From NCBI RefSeq assembly GCF_038070105.1, contig NZ_JBBPBZ010000004.1:186001-250000 (forward strand): 64,000 nt of DNA. The letters run 5' to 3'. The position numbers and the translations under genes are program-made. Shown piece after piece: positions 18,465-28,196 of the stretch. The stretch comes from Methylocystis sp. IM3 (lineage in GTDB: Bacteria; Pseudomonadota; Alphaproteobacteria; Rhizobiales; Beijerinckiaceae). Every line of letters starts with the position of its first letter. Position 1 is the first letter of the stretch. A model generated the notes under the pieces. That model searched no databases. It saw nothing but the letters and a program-made list of their open reading frames with translations, and was not told where the DNA came from.

Positions 18465-19075
18465 ATTCGAATTTTGTTAGCGGCCCCAGTGGGCATCCTC
18501 GCTTTTGTGACCTCGGGGCAGTCCTACGCACAGAAGAAGTGGCGGCTCTCGTCAAAATACGCGCCAAGAGCTCCAGCCGCCGCGGCGCCTGCCCCCGCTG
18601 CTCCCCCGACGGCGGCCGCCGCCGCGGCTATAGATCAACACGGAGAACGTCGGCAAGCTGGCTCCCGCCTAGCAGTTTTCGGCCGGAGTGCTGCGCGGCA
18701 ACGAGGGCTCGCCGCTCGTTGTTGGCGACGTAATGTAGCTGCATACGCCGTTCGCAACATCGTCTACGCACTCGACCTGAAGGACCCGTGGCATCAGCTC
18801 CTCTGGAAATCTCAGCCCAAGCAGGTCCCGTCGGTCGTGCCGGTCATGTGCTGCGACACGATCAACCGTGGCCTCGCTTATGGAAACGGCAAAATTTTCC
18901 TCACCCAGGCCGACACGACCCTCGTCGCGCTATGTGGCGGTGCTGTCTGGCGTCGGCCTCACGGCGGGCCTGTCCAAGTCGAAGGAGGGCCTTGGCGCTC
19001 GTCGGCAACTACGCCTCGCTCGCCAATTACACGGCGTTCCGCGGCGTGCTGACCGTCTTCGCGCTGCCGAACTAA
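18465..19075 (+). pseudogene. PQQ methanol dehydrogenase large subunit (XoxF/MxaF type), decayed with internal deletion
   Basis: A signal peptide (ILLAAPVGILAFVTSGQSYA) is followed by INTENVGKLAP, then LRGNEGSPLVVGDVM, NIVYALDLKDP and PSVVPVMCCDTINRGLAYG with the vicinal CC disulfide of PQQ methanol dehydrogenases. It then jumps straight to the protein's extreme C-terminus (YASLANYTAFRGVLTVFALP and a stop). Two TAG stops and several frameshifts interrupt it, and roughly 400 internal residues are missing. It points to a methylotroph genome and to loss of a redundant copy. Confidence 0.88.
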
Positions 19076-19136
19076 GCAACAGCAGACAAGAAAGCTGCGG
19101 CGGGGTGAAGGCGGCGCTAGGCGGTCTAAGCGTCAA

Positions 19137-20441
19137 TCAATCAGGCGCATATCCCTGCGCCTGATTGAGCCGCGAGATCGCGACGCCAACGGCGACGGTC
19201 ATCGCCGCTTGCGCCCGTTGCGCATCTAGTTGCAGCTGGCGAATGCGGTAGAAATCCAAGCCGCCGATTTCGCCGAGCGCAAAGGACCTGCGCGCCAACT
19301 CGAATTGCTCTTTGGCGACGCCGAGGCGCTTGTTCGCAATTGAGGAGGCGCGCTTGACCGCTGCGAGGTGGGCGCGCGCCGCCTTGATCTCCGCGAGCAC
19401 GACTCGCCTGGCCTTTTCAAGGTGAGCGTGCGCGCGGGTTATCTCCGCGTGCGCCTTCGCCCGTCGAGGCCCCTGGCGGCCGTCCGTCGGCAAAGGAATG
19501 CGAAGGCGCACGCCCACCGTAGTGGCGTTAGTGAGCTGATCTGTGATCGGCTGCGAGTGGTCGGTCGAATATTGCCGATTGTGTTCCTGCCGGCCGAAAA
19601 CGGCGACGTCCGGACTGTCGATCGGCGTCGCCTCGACGAGCTGCAGCTGCGCCTCGGCGCGGCGCAGCGTCGCGGTCGGCGTGCGCAAGGCCGGATGATC
19701 CTCTATAGGGCAGGCGGGCTTCAGGGTTTCAAGCGTTCCGTCGGGGGGCGCGCCGCCGGTGAGCGCTTCATAATTCACGCGTGCGACTTTCTCCGCGCCC
19801 TCGGCCTGCGCGAGCTCGGTCTCGGCGGCGAGTAATTCGTTTTTCGCAAGCAGCGCGTCGGCTTGCGCCGCTTCGCCGAGCTCTACCCGCCGCGCCATAT
19901 CGACGCCAATCTCGCGCGCCGTGACCACGCGGTTACGCGCCACGCTCGCCTCTCGCGCCGCGCGCTGGGCGTTCCACCAGGCGTTGCGCAAGAGGCCTGC
20001 GACTTCGAGGCGCCGAAGGGCGATGCGCTCTTCGACTTCTATAGCGCCCGTAGCGACGGTCGTCTCCATGGCGTCGCGTTGGCCGGGGAGCCACAGAGGC
20101 AAGCCGGCCTCGACCTCCGTTTCATTGTAGTTGCGCAAGTTGCCCGCAACTGCGTTGCGCTGCGTGCCGCCGAGATAGGGCGAGCCCGGCGTGATCGAAC
20201 GCGTCGTGGCGAAGCGGGCCGTCACTGCACCAAATTGCGCAGCGAGCCCCTGGCTCTGCGCATCTATCGCCACCGCCATGTCGAGATGGCGCATGAGCAC
20301 GTGGCCGAGCGGCGCCTTCCTCCTTTTCTCGATCGGCTGGTCGCCCTTTAAGGTCACTCGACCGGTCGGCTTCGGCCCGGCGATGGCGTCAGCCGTTAAT
20401 GTGCAAAGGGACAGCGCGACGATCGCCGCCTTTTGTCTCAT
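19137..20441 (-). CDS. Outer-membrane factor of a heavy-metal RND efflux system (CzcC/TolC type)
   Basis: The product has 434 residues. A signal peptide (ending ADAIAG) precedes two repeats of long coiled helices, as in OEP/TolC proteins (AGLLRNAWWNAQRAAREASVA and later VAKEQFELARRSFALGEIGG). It forms the outer-membrane exit duct. The ATG at 20441 has AAGGAG eight bases upstream and overlaps the end of the RND pump gene by 4 bases, so translation is coupled. It is the third gene of the operon. Confidence 0.88.
   Translation of the reverse strand: MRQKAAIVALSLCTLTADAIAGPKPTGRVTLKGDQPIEKRRKAPLGHVLMRHLDMAVAIDAQSQGLAAQFGAVTARFATTRSITPGSPYLGGTQRNAVAGNLRNYNETEVEAGLPLWLPGQRDAMETTVATGAIEVEERIALRRLEVAGLLRNAWWNAQRAAREASVARNRVVTAREIGVDMARRVELGEAAQADALLAKNELLAAETELAQAEGAEKVARVNYEALTGGAPPDGTLETLKPACPIEDHPALRTPTATLRRAEAQLQLVEATPIDSPDVAVFGRQEHNRQYSTDHSQPITDQLTNATTVGVRLRIPLPTDGRQGPRRAKAHAEITRAHAHLEKARRVVLAEIKAARAHLAAVKRASSIANKRLGVAKEQFELARRSFALGEIGGLDFYRIRQLQLDAQRAQAAMTVAVGVAISRLNQAQGYAPD
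19139..19166 (-). terminator. Hairpin spanning the stop codon of the efflux operon
   Basis: AATCAGGCGCA and TGCGCCTGATT form a perfect 11-bp stem around a 6-base loop across the last codons of the outer-membrane factor gene. There is no U run, so termination or mRNA 3' protection is inferred. Confidence 0.45.
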
Positions 20442-23400
20442 GCCTCGATCTCCTTTTTCAGAAAACGGCTCCGCTTGATGCGCAGCCGCCAACCGGTCGC
20501 ACGATCGTAGAGGATCGGCAGAAGTAAAAGCGTGAGCACCGTCGCAGAAATCAGGCCGCCAATCACCACAATGGCGAGGGGGCGCTGGATCTCGGCGCCG
20601 GGGCCGGTGGCGAAGAGAAAGGGAATGAGGCCGAAGGCGGCGATGGTCGCGGTCAGCATGACGGGGCGCATGCGCCGCCGCGCGCCCTCGACGACGGCTT
20701 CGCGCGTCGTGCGGTTCCCCTCTGAAACGAGTTTGTTGATGTAGGAGATCAGGACTACGCCGTTCAGCACGGCGATGCCAATCAGCGCGATGAAGCCGAC
20801 CGATGCCGGAACCGAGAGAAACTCGCCGGAGAGCCAAAGGCCGAGAATGCCGCCGATCGCCGCGAAGGGCACGTTGCAGAAGACTAATGTGGCCTGCAGC
20901 GCCGAATTGAAAGTGAAGTACAACAGAAGGAAGATCAGCGCCAGAGCGATGGGCACGACGACGGCGAGGCGTGCGGAGGCGCGTTGCTGATTCTCGAACT
21001 GACCACCCCATTGATAGCTATAGCCCTTGGGCGTCTTCACATGACGCGCCACCGCGGCTTTCGCCTCGTCCACGAAGCCGACGAGATCGCGCCCCTCGAC
21101 ATTGGCGAGAACGGTCGCCAAGCGCCGTCCTTTCTCGCGGATCACCTGAATGGGGCCGTTCTCGGCCCGCACCTCCGCAAGCTGTGAGAGTTCGACGACC
21201 TTGCCGTCGTTGGAGACCATGGGCAGGCGCGCGAAGTCGACCGAAGATCGGCGCGAGGTCTCTGAGCCGCGAATGACGAGCGGCGTGCGGATCGGGCCTT
21301 CGAGGACAATTCCGACCTGATGGCCATCGACCCACACGCGCAGCGCGTCCTGAATCTCGCCGGCGTTGAGGCCAAAGCGTCCGGCCGCGAGCCTGTCGAC
21401 CCGCGCCGTGAGGTAGCGCATGCCGTCGTTTTGCAGGCCGAAGACGTCGCGCGCGCCCGGAATCTTCTTGAGTTCCGTCGCGACCTCGCGCGTGAGCCGG
21501 TTGAGCTCGGTGATGTCGTCGCCAAAAATCTTCACGACCACATCGCCGCGCGCGCCGATGATCATCTCTTGCACGCGCATGTCGATCGGCTGCGAGAAGG
21601 CGTAGGAAATGCCAGGGATGTCGTCGAGCACCTCGCGGATCTGGTCGACCAGCCAGTCCATACCGTGGCCGCGCCATTCTTCTTGCGGGGCAAGGGTCAG
21701 GAAATTATCCGTCTCGTTGAGGCCGACGGGATCGATCCCCAATTCATCGGCGCCAGCGCGGGCCATCATCCCTTTCACTTCCGGCACCTTCTCCATGATC
21801 TCGCGCTGAATCAGCTTATCCGTCTCCGCCGCCACGGCGACGCTAATCGTCGGATGCTTGCGCACGGTGATGACTGGCGTGCCTTCGTTCATCACCGGCA
21901 TGAAGGTCTGGCCGATCCGCGAATAGGCGAGCCCGGCGATAATGAGGCCGCAGACTGCTAGGCCCGCGATGATGAGAGGATGCCCTAGCGAAAACTCAAG
22001 CACAGGTTCATACCGTGCAGCTATTTTGCGCACGAGCCACGGCTCGTCGGCGGCGCCGGAACGTAGGATGCTCGCGCTCAGCGCTGGAACGACTGTCAGT
22101 GATAAAACGAGCGCCGAGCCGAGGGCAAAGGCGATGGTAAGCGCCACTGGCGCGAACAGGCGACCCTCGAGACCTTCCAGCGAGAGGAGCGGCAGGAAAA
22201 CCGTCACGATGATGACGACGCCTGAGGTAAGCGGCGTCGCGACTTCTCTCGTCGCCTCGAGCGTCATGAAGATGCGGTCGGCGAGCGCTGCGTCATGGGC
22301 GTGAGCGAGCCGGTGCTCGACATTCTCCACCACGACCACCGCGCAGTCAACGAGGAGCCCAATGGCGATCGCGAGGCCGCCGAGCGACATGATATTGGCC
22401 GAAAGCCCCCAGACCCGCATGATCCCGAAGGTCGCGAGCGCCGCAAGGGGCAGGATGACCGAGACGACGAGCGCGGCCCGGAAGTTGCCAAGAAACAAAG
22501 CCAGCAGGATGACGACCAGGACGATAGCCTCGAGCAGCACTTTCTGCACGGTCCAGACCGCCTTGCCGATCAGCTCGCTGCGGTCGTAGAAAATTTCGAT
22601 TTTTGCGCCCTTGGGCAGCAAAGGCTCGATCTCGGCCAGACGCGCCTTGACCCCGGAAACCACTGTCCGCGCGTCGGCGCCGCGCAGGCCGAGCACCAGA
22701 GCCCAGACCGCCTCGCCTTCGCCGTTGCGGGTGACGACGCCGTTGCGCGGCAAGGAGCCATAGCGCACTTCCGCCACGTCGCCGACGCGAACGATGCCGG
22801 TCTTGAGCGACTCGATTACGACCGAGCGAATGTCTTCGAGCGAACGCAGTCGGCCCTCGGCGCGCACCAGCATCGCCTCCTCGCCGTCGCGGACGCGGCC
22901 GGCGCCGTCGTTGCGGTTGTTCTTAGAGAGGGCCTTTTCGAGCATGGCCACCGTGACCCCCCGAGCCGCCATGGCGGCAGGCGACGGCGCCACTTCAAAG
23001 GTCCGCACGAAGCCGCCGAGAACATTGAGGTCGGCGACACCGGGAAGGCCGCGAATGGCGGGGCGGATCGTCCAGTCAATCAGGCTGCGTTGCTCCGTCG
23101 GCGTCAGGTCGCCGCCCACTAGCGTGAACATCAGCATCTCGCCGAGCGGCGTGACAATTGGCGCGAGCCCGCCGATGACGCCGTCCGGCAGCTGATCCTG
23201 AACCTGCGCAAGGCGCTCGTTGACCTGCGCGCGCGCCCAGTAAATGTCGGTTCCTTCCGAAAATTCAAAGGTGAGCAGCGCCACCGAGTAGCGCGTCGTG
23301 GAGCGCATGCGCACGAGCGACGGAATGCCCTTGACGGCGATCTCGATGGGCGCGGTTACGCGCGCCTCCAGCTCCTCGGGCGTCAGGCCCGGCGCGCGCA

Positions 23401-23551
23401 TGGCCACGAGCACCTGCACCGGCGCGACGTCGGGAAAGGCGTCTATTGGAAGCTTGAGATAGCTCACCGCCCCCCAGGCCGCGACGAACAGCGCGCAAAG
23501 GAAGGTGAGCAGCCGCTGGCGAAGCGAGAAATGGATCAGGCGCTCAAGCAT
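20438..23551 (-). CDS. Heavy-metal RND efflux pump (CzcA/CusA family)
   Basis: This encodes 1037 residues, full length for HME-RND pumps. N-terminal ERLIHFSLRQRLLTFL, the 12-helix pattern and two large periplasmic loops are present. TM4 reads AIGLLVDCAVVVVENVEHRL and keeps the later Asp and Glu of the proton relay. It lacks the first Asp (DFG) of divalent-metal CzcA types, as in Cu/Ag pumps. However, SQPIDMRVQEMI resembles CzcA. The metal is therefore unresolved. It sits between the membrane fusion gene (9-base gap) and the outer-membrane factor gene (overlap). Confidence 0.92.
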   Translation of the reverse strand: MLERLIHFSLRQRLLTFLCALFVAAWGAVSYLKLPIDAFPDVAPVQVLVAMRAPGLTPEELEARVTAPIEIAVKGIPSLVRMRSTTRYSVALLTFEFSEGTDIYWARAQVNERLAQVQDQLPDGVIGGLAPIVTPLGEMLMFTLVGGDLTPTEQRSLIDWTIRPAIRGLPGVADLNVLGGFVRTFEVAPSPAAMAARGVTVAMLEKALSKNNRNDGAGRVRDGEEAMLVRAEGRLRSLEDIRSVVIESLKTGIVRVGDVAEVRYGSLPRNGVVTRNGEGEAVWALVLGLRGADARTVVSGVKARLAEIEPLLPKGAKIEIFYDRSELIGKAVWTVQKVLLEAIVLVVILLALFLGNFRAALVVSVILPLAALATFGIMRVWGLSANIMSLGGLAIAIGLLVDCAVVVVENVEHRLAHAHDAALADRIFMTLEATREVATPLTSGVVIIVTVFLPLLSLEGLEGRLFAPVALTIAFALGSALVLSLTVVPALSASILRSGAADEPWLVRKIAARYEPVLEFSLGHPLIIAGLAVCGLIIAGLAYSRIGQTFMPVMNEGTPVITVRKHPTISVAVAAETDKLIQREIMEKVPEVKGMMARAGADELGIDPVGLNETDNFLTLAPQEEWRGHGMDWLVDQIREVLDDIPGISYAFSQPIDMRVQEMIIGARGDVVVKIFGDDITELNRLTREVATELKKIPGARDVFGLQNDGMRYLTARVDRLAAGRFGLNAGEIQDALRVWVDGHQVGIVLEGPIRTPLVIRGSETSRRSSVDFARLPMVSNDGKVVELSQLAEVRAENGPIQVIREKGRRLATVLANVEGRDLVGFVDEAKAAVARHVKTPKGYSYQWGGQFENQQRASARLAVVVPIALALIFLLLYFTFNSALQATLVFCNVPFAAIGGILGLWLSGEFLSVPASVGFIALIGIAVLNGVVLISYINKLVSEGNRTTREAVVEGARRRMRPVMLTATIAAFGLIPFLFATGPGAEIQRPLAIVVIGGLISATVLTLLLLPILYDRATGWRLRIKRSRFLKKEIEA

Positions 23552-23560
23552 GACGGACGA

Positions 23561-24706
23561 TCACTTGCTTTCGATCTCCGCCACTTCAGCGAGAAGCGTC
23601 AGCAGGCCGCGCGTCGCCACCCGCTCGCCCGCCTGGAGCGCCCCCTGCACGGAGGAGAATTGCGGGGTCTCGGAGACGAGCGTCACCGGGATGGCGCGGA
23701 AGCCCTCGGGAACGCGCAGGAAAACCCAGTTGTGATTGCGATGGCTGACAACCGCGTCCGCCGGCACGCGCCACTGGGACGCGCCGCCGCCCTTGACCCG
23801 GAGAATCGCCGTGACCGCCTGCCCCGGCCGCAGCGGGCTGCGCCCCGGCCGGAACTCCGCCACCGCCGTTACGGACTGGGTCGCTGAATCGACCGTGTGG
23901 CCGATTCGAATGAGCCTGCCCTCGAGCCCGGCCGACGGCAGATGCACCTTCTCGACGCTCTCGAGCGCGACCGCGCGGCTCAGCGGCGCCTGAAGATTGA
24001 CCCAAATCGGATCGAGTCTGGCGATTGTCACAAGCGGGGCCGAGGCCTGCACGCGCTCGCCGGTCGTGCCGTGACGCTGGAGAATTGTGCCCCCGATCGG
24101 CGCGCGGACGAGAAGCGAGCTTGCGAGCTTGCGGTCCTTCTTCAGTTCGGCGATCTCGCCCTCCGTCATGCCGGCGAGCGCGAGGATCTGGGCGCGCTCG
24201 TCCAGCGTCGCGCGCGCCTGCGCCGCCTCCGCGCGGGTCACGATCAACCGGCGCTCGGCGATGATCTTCTCCTTGAACAGCTGCTCGTCGCGGCGAAGCT
24301 TCTCGGCCGCGAGATTGGCGTCGGAGAGCGCATGGAGATAGGCGCGCTGTGATTCCACGAGCTCCGAGGATTTGAGCGTCGCAATCGGGTCGCCCTCCGT
24401 CACGTCCTCGTCCGGCGCGACGAGCAGCGTCTCGACGAGGCCCGCGGCCGGAGCGGCCACGATGCGCAACTGCTGCGGCGGCACGGTGACGACGCCCGGG
24501 ACGACGATCTCGCCGACGCCCGATTCGGGCTCGACCGGCTGCGTCTCGATCCCGGCGGCCTTAATCTGCGCCTCCGTCAGCGGCGCGACGATCTCCGCGC
24601 CGGACTGCAAAGGCGCCGCGGCGGCCAATACCGGCGACATAATTGGAATGATTGCAAGAAAGGTGACGGAGAGCGTGCTCAGCAAGGCTCCCCTAGCCAG
24701 ACACAC
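23561..24706 (-). CDS. Periplasmic membrane fusion protein of the metal RND system (CzcB type)
   Basis: The product has about 381 residues. A signal-like segment (about 8-33, ending SPVLAAA) is followed by barrel-sandwich halves (RIVAAPAAGLVETLLVAPDE and VRAPIGGTILQRHGTTGE) around a helical hairpin, then a beta-barrel (PIWVNLQAPLSR) and a membrane-proximal domain. It bridges the pump and the outer-membrane duct. The start is uncertain: the GTG at 24706 gives a clean signal peptide with a purine-rich run just upstream, while longer in-frame starts give an unlikely N-terminus. It is the first gene of the three-gene operon, and no regulator is adjacent. Confidence 0.85.
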   Translation of the reverse strand: MCLARGALLSTLSVTFLAIIPIMSPVLAAAAPLQSGAEIVAPLTEAQIKAAGIETQPVEPESGVGEIVVPGVVTVPPQQLRIVAAPAAGLVETLLVAPDEDVTEGDPIATLKSSELVESQRAYLHALSDANLAAEKLRRDEQLFKEKIIAERRLIVTRAEAAQARATLDERAQILALAGMTEGEIAELKKDRKLASSLLVRAPIGGTILQRHGTTGERVQASAPLVTIARLDPIWVNLQAPLSRAVALESVEKVHLPSAGLEGRLIRIGHTVDSATQSVTAVAEFRPGRSPLRPGQAVTAILRVKGGGASQWRVPADAVVSHRNHNWVFLRVPEGFRAIPVTLVSETPQFSSVQGALQAGERVATRGLLTLLAEVAEIESK

Positions 24707-25842
24707 CCCCCTTCGCCAGCGTCGCGTGGAGCCTATAGCGCTTCGACCCTTGTCGCAGACCAACCGAAAAGCTGCAAATTGCGCTTGCGCCGAACGCCTT
24801 CCAGCAAAGCAGCAAAGAACCCCTGCCGGCCAAAGTTCATAGGCAAGCCGGCCCAGGCCCTGATCTTGCGCCATGCGTCAAATGCTCCAGTCTTTGATGG
24901 TAGATCCTCAATCGCAAGGCAACCCGCCTATGTCGTTTCGGGTTAGTCCCGTCATAATTCAGAAAATCATCGCATGCGAGAAGCTCTATATCGCAGAACG
25001 ACATAACACAAGGAGAAATAACGTGGGAAGGTGGCGACATCGAGGCGCGGGCTCGGGTCCGCCTCGAGCAGCTTGGGACACGTCTGTGTTGCGATTCCTT
25101 GAAGCGAAAAACAACATCATCGTCCCACGATTTGCGTCTTGTCGTCTTACGAGCGAAGCATATTCGCGGATCTGAACTATGACCGAGAAGTTGTAACATT
25201 TCCGAAAAGGCGGGAACATTTCACAGTCAAGGCTAGGCATTTAGCTGCGCATTGTTCCTCGAGGGCTGGGAGCCCCATGCATGTTTCATATCGGCTTCAT
25301 TGGAGCGGCGAGCGGATGTTACCCGAGGGTTTGGCACAAGTTATCGCAGTGCGGACTACGAAGCAGTGGCCAGTCGAGCTGAAAGTCGCCGAAGCAGCAT
25401 CCATAACAAACGTACCAAGCGCCCGTACTATCACGATAGAATTCAAAGGCGATTTGCTAGCCAGCTTGGCGCAGCTCGTTTGAAGCCTGTCGTTGAAGGT
25501 GCCATTTTCGGTCACGTCGTCGATCTCATCCAAGATCCTGACGGCGACCCAAATCATCTGCGACAAACGTCGGCGGCACTGACCGACATCCCTGTGAAAT
25601 CGAGCGTCTCTTCTCGGGCCTGATGGACCGGTAACAGCTACCATATTACGCCAAATTTGGCTTTGATTGTACAGCTCGTTGGTCAGCGGCAGGATGTGCG
25701 TCAAGGTGGATAAAGGTAGGACGCATTGTGGCGAGCGAGCTTTGTAAGGACTATCTCGCTCTTGGGTATTGGGTTTTTGCTATGACCGCTGCTGCCACAC
25801 AGGCCTCGCCGCTGTGGCCTCCCCAAAGAGGAAGCCGCTGAG
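24707..25842. other. Long stretch without a recognised gene
   Basis: It must hold the promoter of the efflux operon at its left edge. Several medium open frames on both strands overlap one another between 24.8 and 25.7 kb, and none is recognisable or has a clear ribosome site. Confidence 0.4.
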
Positions 25843-25962
25843 ATGGATAAAAGGATAGGAGAGGTTGTCCTCTTCACTCACGATCTGATTTACAATCTAA
25901 TATTGCCTCCCCTCCTGTTCGAGGCCGCTCTTAGAGCGGTTTCTTCTCAAAGAGGCTCATAA
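25843..25962 (+). pseudogene. Fragment resembling a CPA1 sodium/proton antiporter
   Basis: A 39-codon frame includes THDLIYNLILPPLLFEAALR. This resembles the second transmembrane segment of CPA1 antiporters (...LPPLLFEAA...). Nothing before or after matches, so it is a short remnant at best. Confidence 0.35.
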
Positions 25963-26014
25963 CCTGCAGCTCAGCCAATGTAAATAACGGCGCGCGCACA
26001 GCGTTACCATCTCG

Positions 26015-26377
26015 ATGACGTGGCTTTACGCATTCATTCCGGCGATAGTGAGTTTTGTCGGTGCCGCTTGGACGGCTTGGAGGCGCCCGAAACCCCAAAC
26101 GATCAGCGCCATCCCGCACTTCGCAGCGGACGTGGTGTTCTACGCCGCAGCCAGCGAGATCCTGCCTGACGCCACGCACAAGGGCACCGTCTGGACGATC
26201 GTCCTCGGAGGCACCTTGGGCATTGTGACGATGCTGACCATCCGGCGCTTCACACTTCTGGGGGCGAGCCATCGCCGTGCCAAAACTCCCAGTGGCCAAC
26301 TAATGCAAACCTCCATCATCTTTGTCAAGATTACGAAAGTCGAGGCGGGCGGGCCTGCCCAAGGGCGACCCAAATAG
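26015..26377 (+). pseudogene. ZIP family metal permease, truncated
   Basis: The first 80 residues resemble the N-terminal third of ZIP-like permeases: MTWLYAFIPAIVSFVGAAWT, ISAIPHFAADVVFYAAASE and a GGTLGIVTMLTIRRF helix. After about residue 83 the sequence becomes unrelated and stops at 120, whereas the family has about 240-270 residues. The metal-binding helices 4 and 5 are absent. Confidence 0.6.
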
Positions 26378-27268
26378 CGATAGCACTATTCGCAGTTTCG
26401 CGAGTGCGGTTCTAGCTGCGGAGCCTGACGCCACGGGCCAGGCGGTTGGCGCGTCAGTGCACTAGCATCCCTGAGCTATGACACCGGCCTCGGAGCGCCG
26501 AGACTTCGACCGCCTGTTAGCGGCCAGCATCGTCAAAAAGCCGCTGTGCTCGTCTCGCCATCCCATGGTCGGCGCGGTCGTGTCAAGGTCCCCAGGGACG
26601 GCGTCCGCGTCCCAAGCTCTTCGGAAGATTACAAAAGCGTAAATAATCATCAAGATCTGACTCTCGGCGAGTTTAATGGCCTCCACAGGAGCATCCGCCA
26701 GTGCGACAAAAGACCGCATGGATTTTATTATCGCTATACGACACATTGCCAGTCGTTCGGCGACATTTCGTCCAACCGCGGGGTGATGAAAAGGAAAATG
26801 AAGGACGGACATGTCATTCGTCCGGATAAATTTCGTCATCATTCCCGTGAACTAAATAATCCCCGAAGGCTCTCCCCTCCTGCTTCTAAGACGCGGGATC
26901 ATGCCTGTAGCGGAGGCCCTCGCGAATGTGGTCGAAAAAGCCAGCTTTTTCGGTGCTAATCGCGAGATCGCGTCAGCGCATTTCCTTCACGACTTGAGGC
27001 AGGCAAACACGAACGTAGGCGGGTGCGCTTAGCGCATCCGCCTATTGTTTAGAAAGAAAACATACAGGGAGAAAACCACAGGCGCCTATCCAGCAACGTA
27101 GGGGCCGGAGGGGGAGATGTGTGTTTTGGGGATCGTCTATTCCGCCCGACCGCTTGACCGGCGAGTCCGAAAGGCAAAAGTGCGTTCCGGCACATTAATG
27201 CAGTAGAGCCAGATTCTGGGGCAGCTTCGACCGGAACTTCGTTAGATTCGCCGGCGCCATTTCATCAT
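26378..27268. other. Long stretch without a recognised gene, with one hairpin
   Basis: No family recognised. At 27016-27044 a 13-bp stem (one G-U pair) with a TTA loop is followed by TTGTTT on the plus strand and may be a terminator of a lost gene. Confidence 0.4.
27016..27050 (+). terminator. Terminator-like hairpin without an obvious gene
   Basis: TAGGCGGGTGCGC pairs with GCGCATCCGCCTA around TTA, then TTGTTT follows. No coding gene is recognised upstream on the plus strand. Confidence 0.4.
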
Positions 27269-27487
27269 TTAGAGTGCCGACTTACGGGCGTTCGGTTCGA
27301 CAAAACTGGCCTGTCTACATTCGGCCGAGATTTTTACGTCGGAGCCATATCGAGTCGTAATCGGCGTATTTTCTGAAAGCGCCCTCTGCTTAGTCACTTT
27401 GCACTCTTCCATATTCGCGGAATCTAGAGTTTCCGTATCGATTACGTGACCGCCCATCAAGTAAGCGATGACCAGCATAGTCTTCAC
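27269..27487 (-). CDS. Small, possibly exported protein, function unknown
   Basis: This encodes 72 residues. The N-terminus VKTMLVIAYLMGGHVIDTET is a short hydrophobic segment, and two cysteines (MEECK and AECRQ) could form a disulfide. The GTG at 27487 is chosen because GGAG lies seven bases upstream. Small proteins of this layout are common in Rhizobiales, but I cannot name the family. Confidence 0.5.
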   Translation of the reverse strand: MKTMLVIAYLMGGHVIDTETLDSANMEECKVTKQRALSENTPITTRYGSDVKISAECRQASFVEPNARKSAL

Positions 27488-27829
27488 GTTCCAATCTCCA
27501 TCTTGATTAGCCAGGCTGCGTGTCAAACGCAGCTATTTAGACATGCCAAAAAACAGTGACTATATTGCGATGCAATATGTCCTTTTCGTTTCCGGTTGTT
27601 CTCCGGCCGAAATGAAAATACAGTTATCCTCATCATCTAATCTCGCGCTTCCTTCTCAGTAGGGATGCCTGTTGCCAGGCGACCCTCAGACAGATCCGTG
27701 CAAGGCCGGATATCTCCTGTCCCGGGTATCTGGCGGCAGCGCCCGCACTCAGTCTCCTTTTTGTATCGTTGCACGACATACGCTGCTCGTCAAGCGTCAT
27801 CGAGGGGTTCGACTTTGTGTTTGGGCTAT
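27488..27829. other. Stretch without a recognised gene
   Basis: The sequence just upstream of the small-protein start is AT-rich and may be its promoter. Nothing else is recognised. Confidence 0.35.
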
Positions 27830-27886
27830 GCGGGCGTTCGAGTTTGACGGATGCTCACGGTTGATAACCCTCGGGTAAGGGGCGCT
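27830..27886 (-). pseudogene. Tiny remnant of an IS701 transposase C-terminus
   Basis: On the minus strand the bases coding PLPEGYQP and the next 30 bases resemble the 3' end of the two IS701 transposase genes in this window, with scattered changes. Confidence 0.4.
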
Positions 27887-27893
27887 TCCTCGC

Positions 27894-28196
27894 ATGGGCG
27901 CCATCGCCCACATCACCGGCGTTCTGTTCAGCACGCCTTCGCTTGGTATGAATAGGAAGGGCCAGCGGATCGTAACGGCGACCATGCGCCTGAAGGGCGG
28001 TGGCTCGATAGCTTGGTGGAAGGTAATCGCTCTTGCTGAGCCGGTGCAACAGGAACTTGTGAGCATGAGGATTGGTAGCGTTGTATCTGTTCGCGGTCGG
28101 CTACAAACAGAAGTTTACAAAGCAAATAGTCTCACGCCGGATATTGTTCTTTCAATCGTCGCCGACTCTGTCAGCTTGGTGAGCACCCCAGCGTGA
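27894..28196 (+). CDS. Single-stranded-DNA-binding-like OB-fold protein
   Basis: This encodes 100 residues with the beta-strand pattern of an OB fold: AHITGVLFSTPSLGMN, RIVTATMRLKG, SIAWWKVIALAEPVQQEL, GSVVSVRGRLQTEVY and a C-terminal strand LSIVADSVSLV. This matches the N-terminal core of SSB without the acidic tail. Such short SSB-like proteins occur on plasmids and phages. The ATG at 27894 follows AAGGGG by about nine bases. Confidence 0.65.
   Translation: MGAIAHITGVLFSTPSLGMNRKGQRIVTATMRLKGGGSIAWWKVIALAEPVQQELVSMRIGSVVSVRGRLQTEVYKANSLTPDIVLSIVADSVSLVSTPA

Noticed and set aside
19137..21011. Long N-terminal extension of the outer-membrane factor
   Set aside because: The extra 190 residues are a frame inside the RND gene; the ATG at 20441 has a ribosome site and gives a signal peptide.
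25139..25704. Three overlapping frames of 114-135 codons
   Set aside because: They lie on both strands in different frames with no conserved motif; none could be preferred.
26462..26959. Two overlapping frames of 126 and 137 codons on opposite strands
   Set aside because: Neither has a ribosome site or a recognisable product, and they exclude each other.
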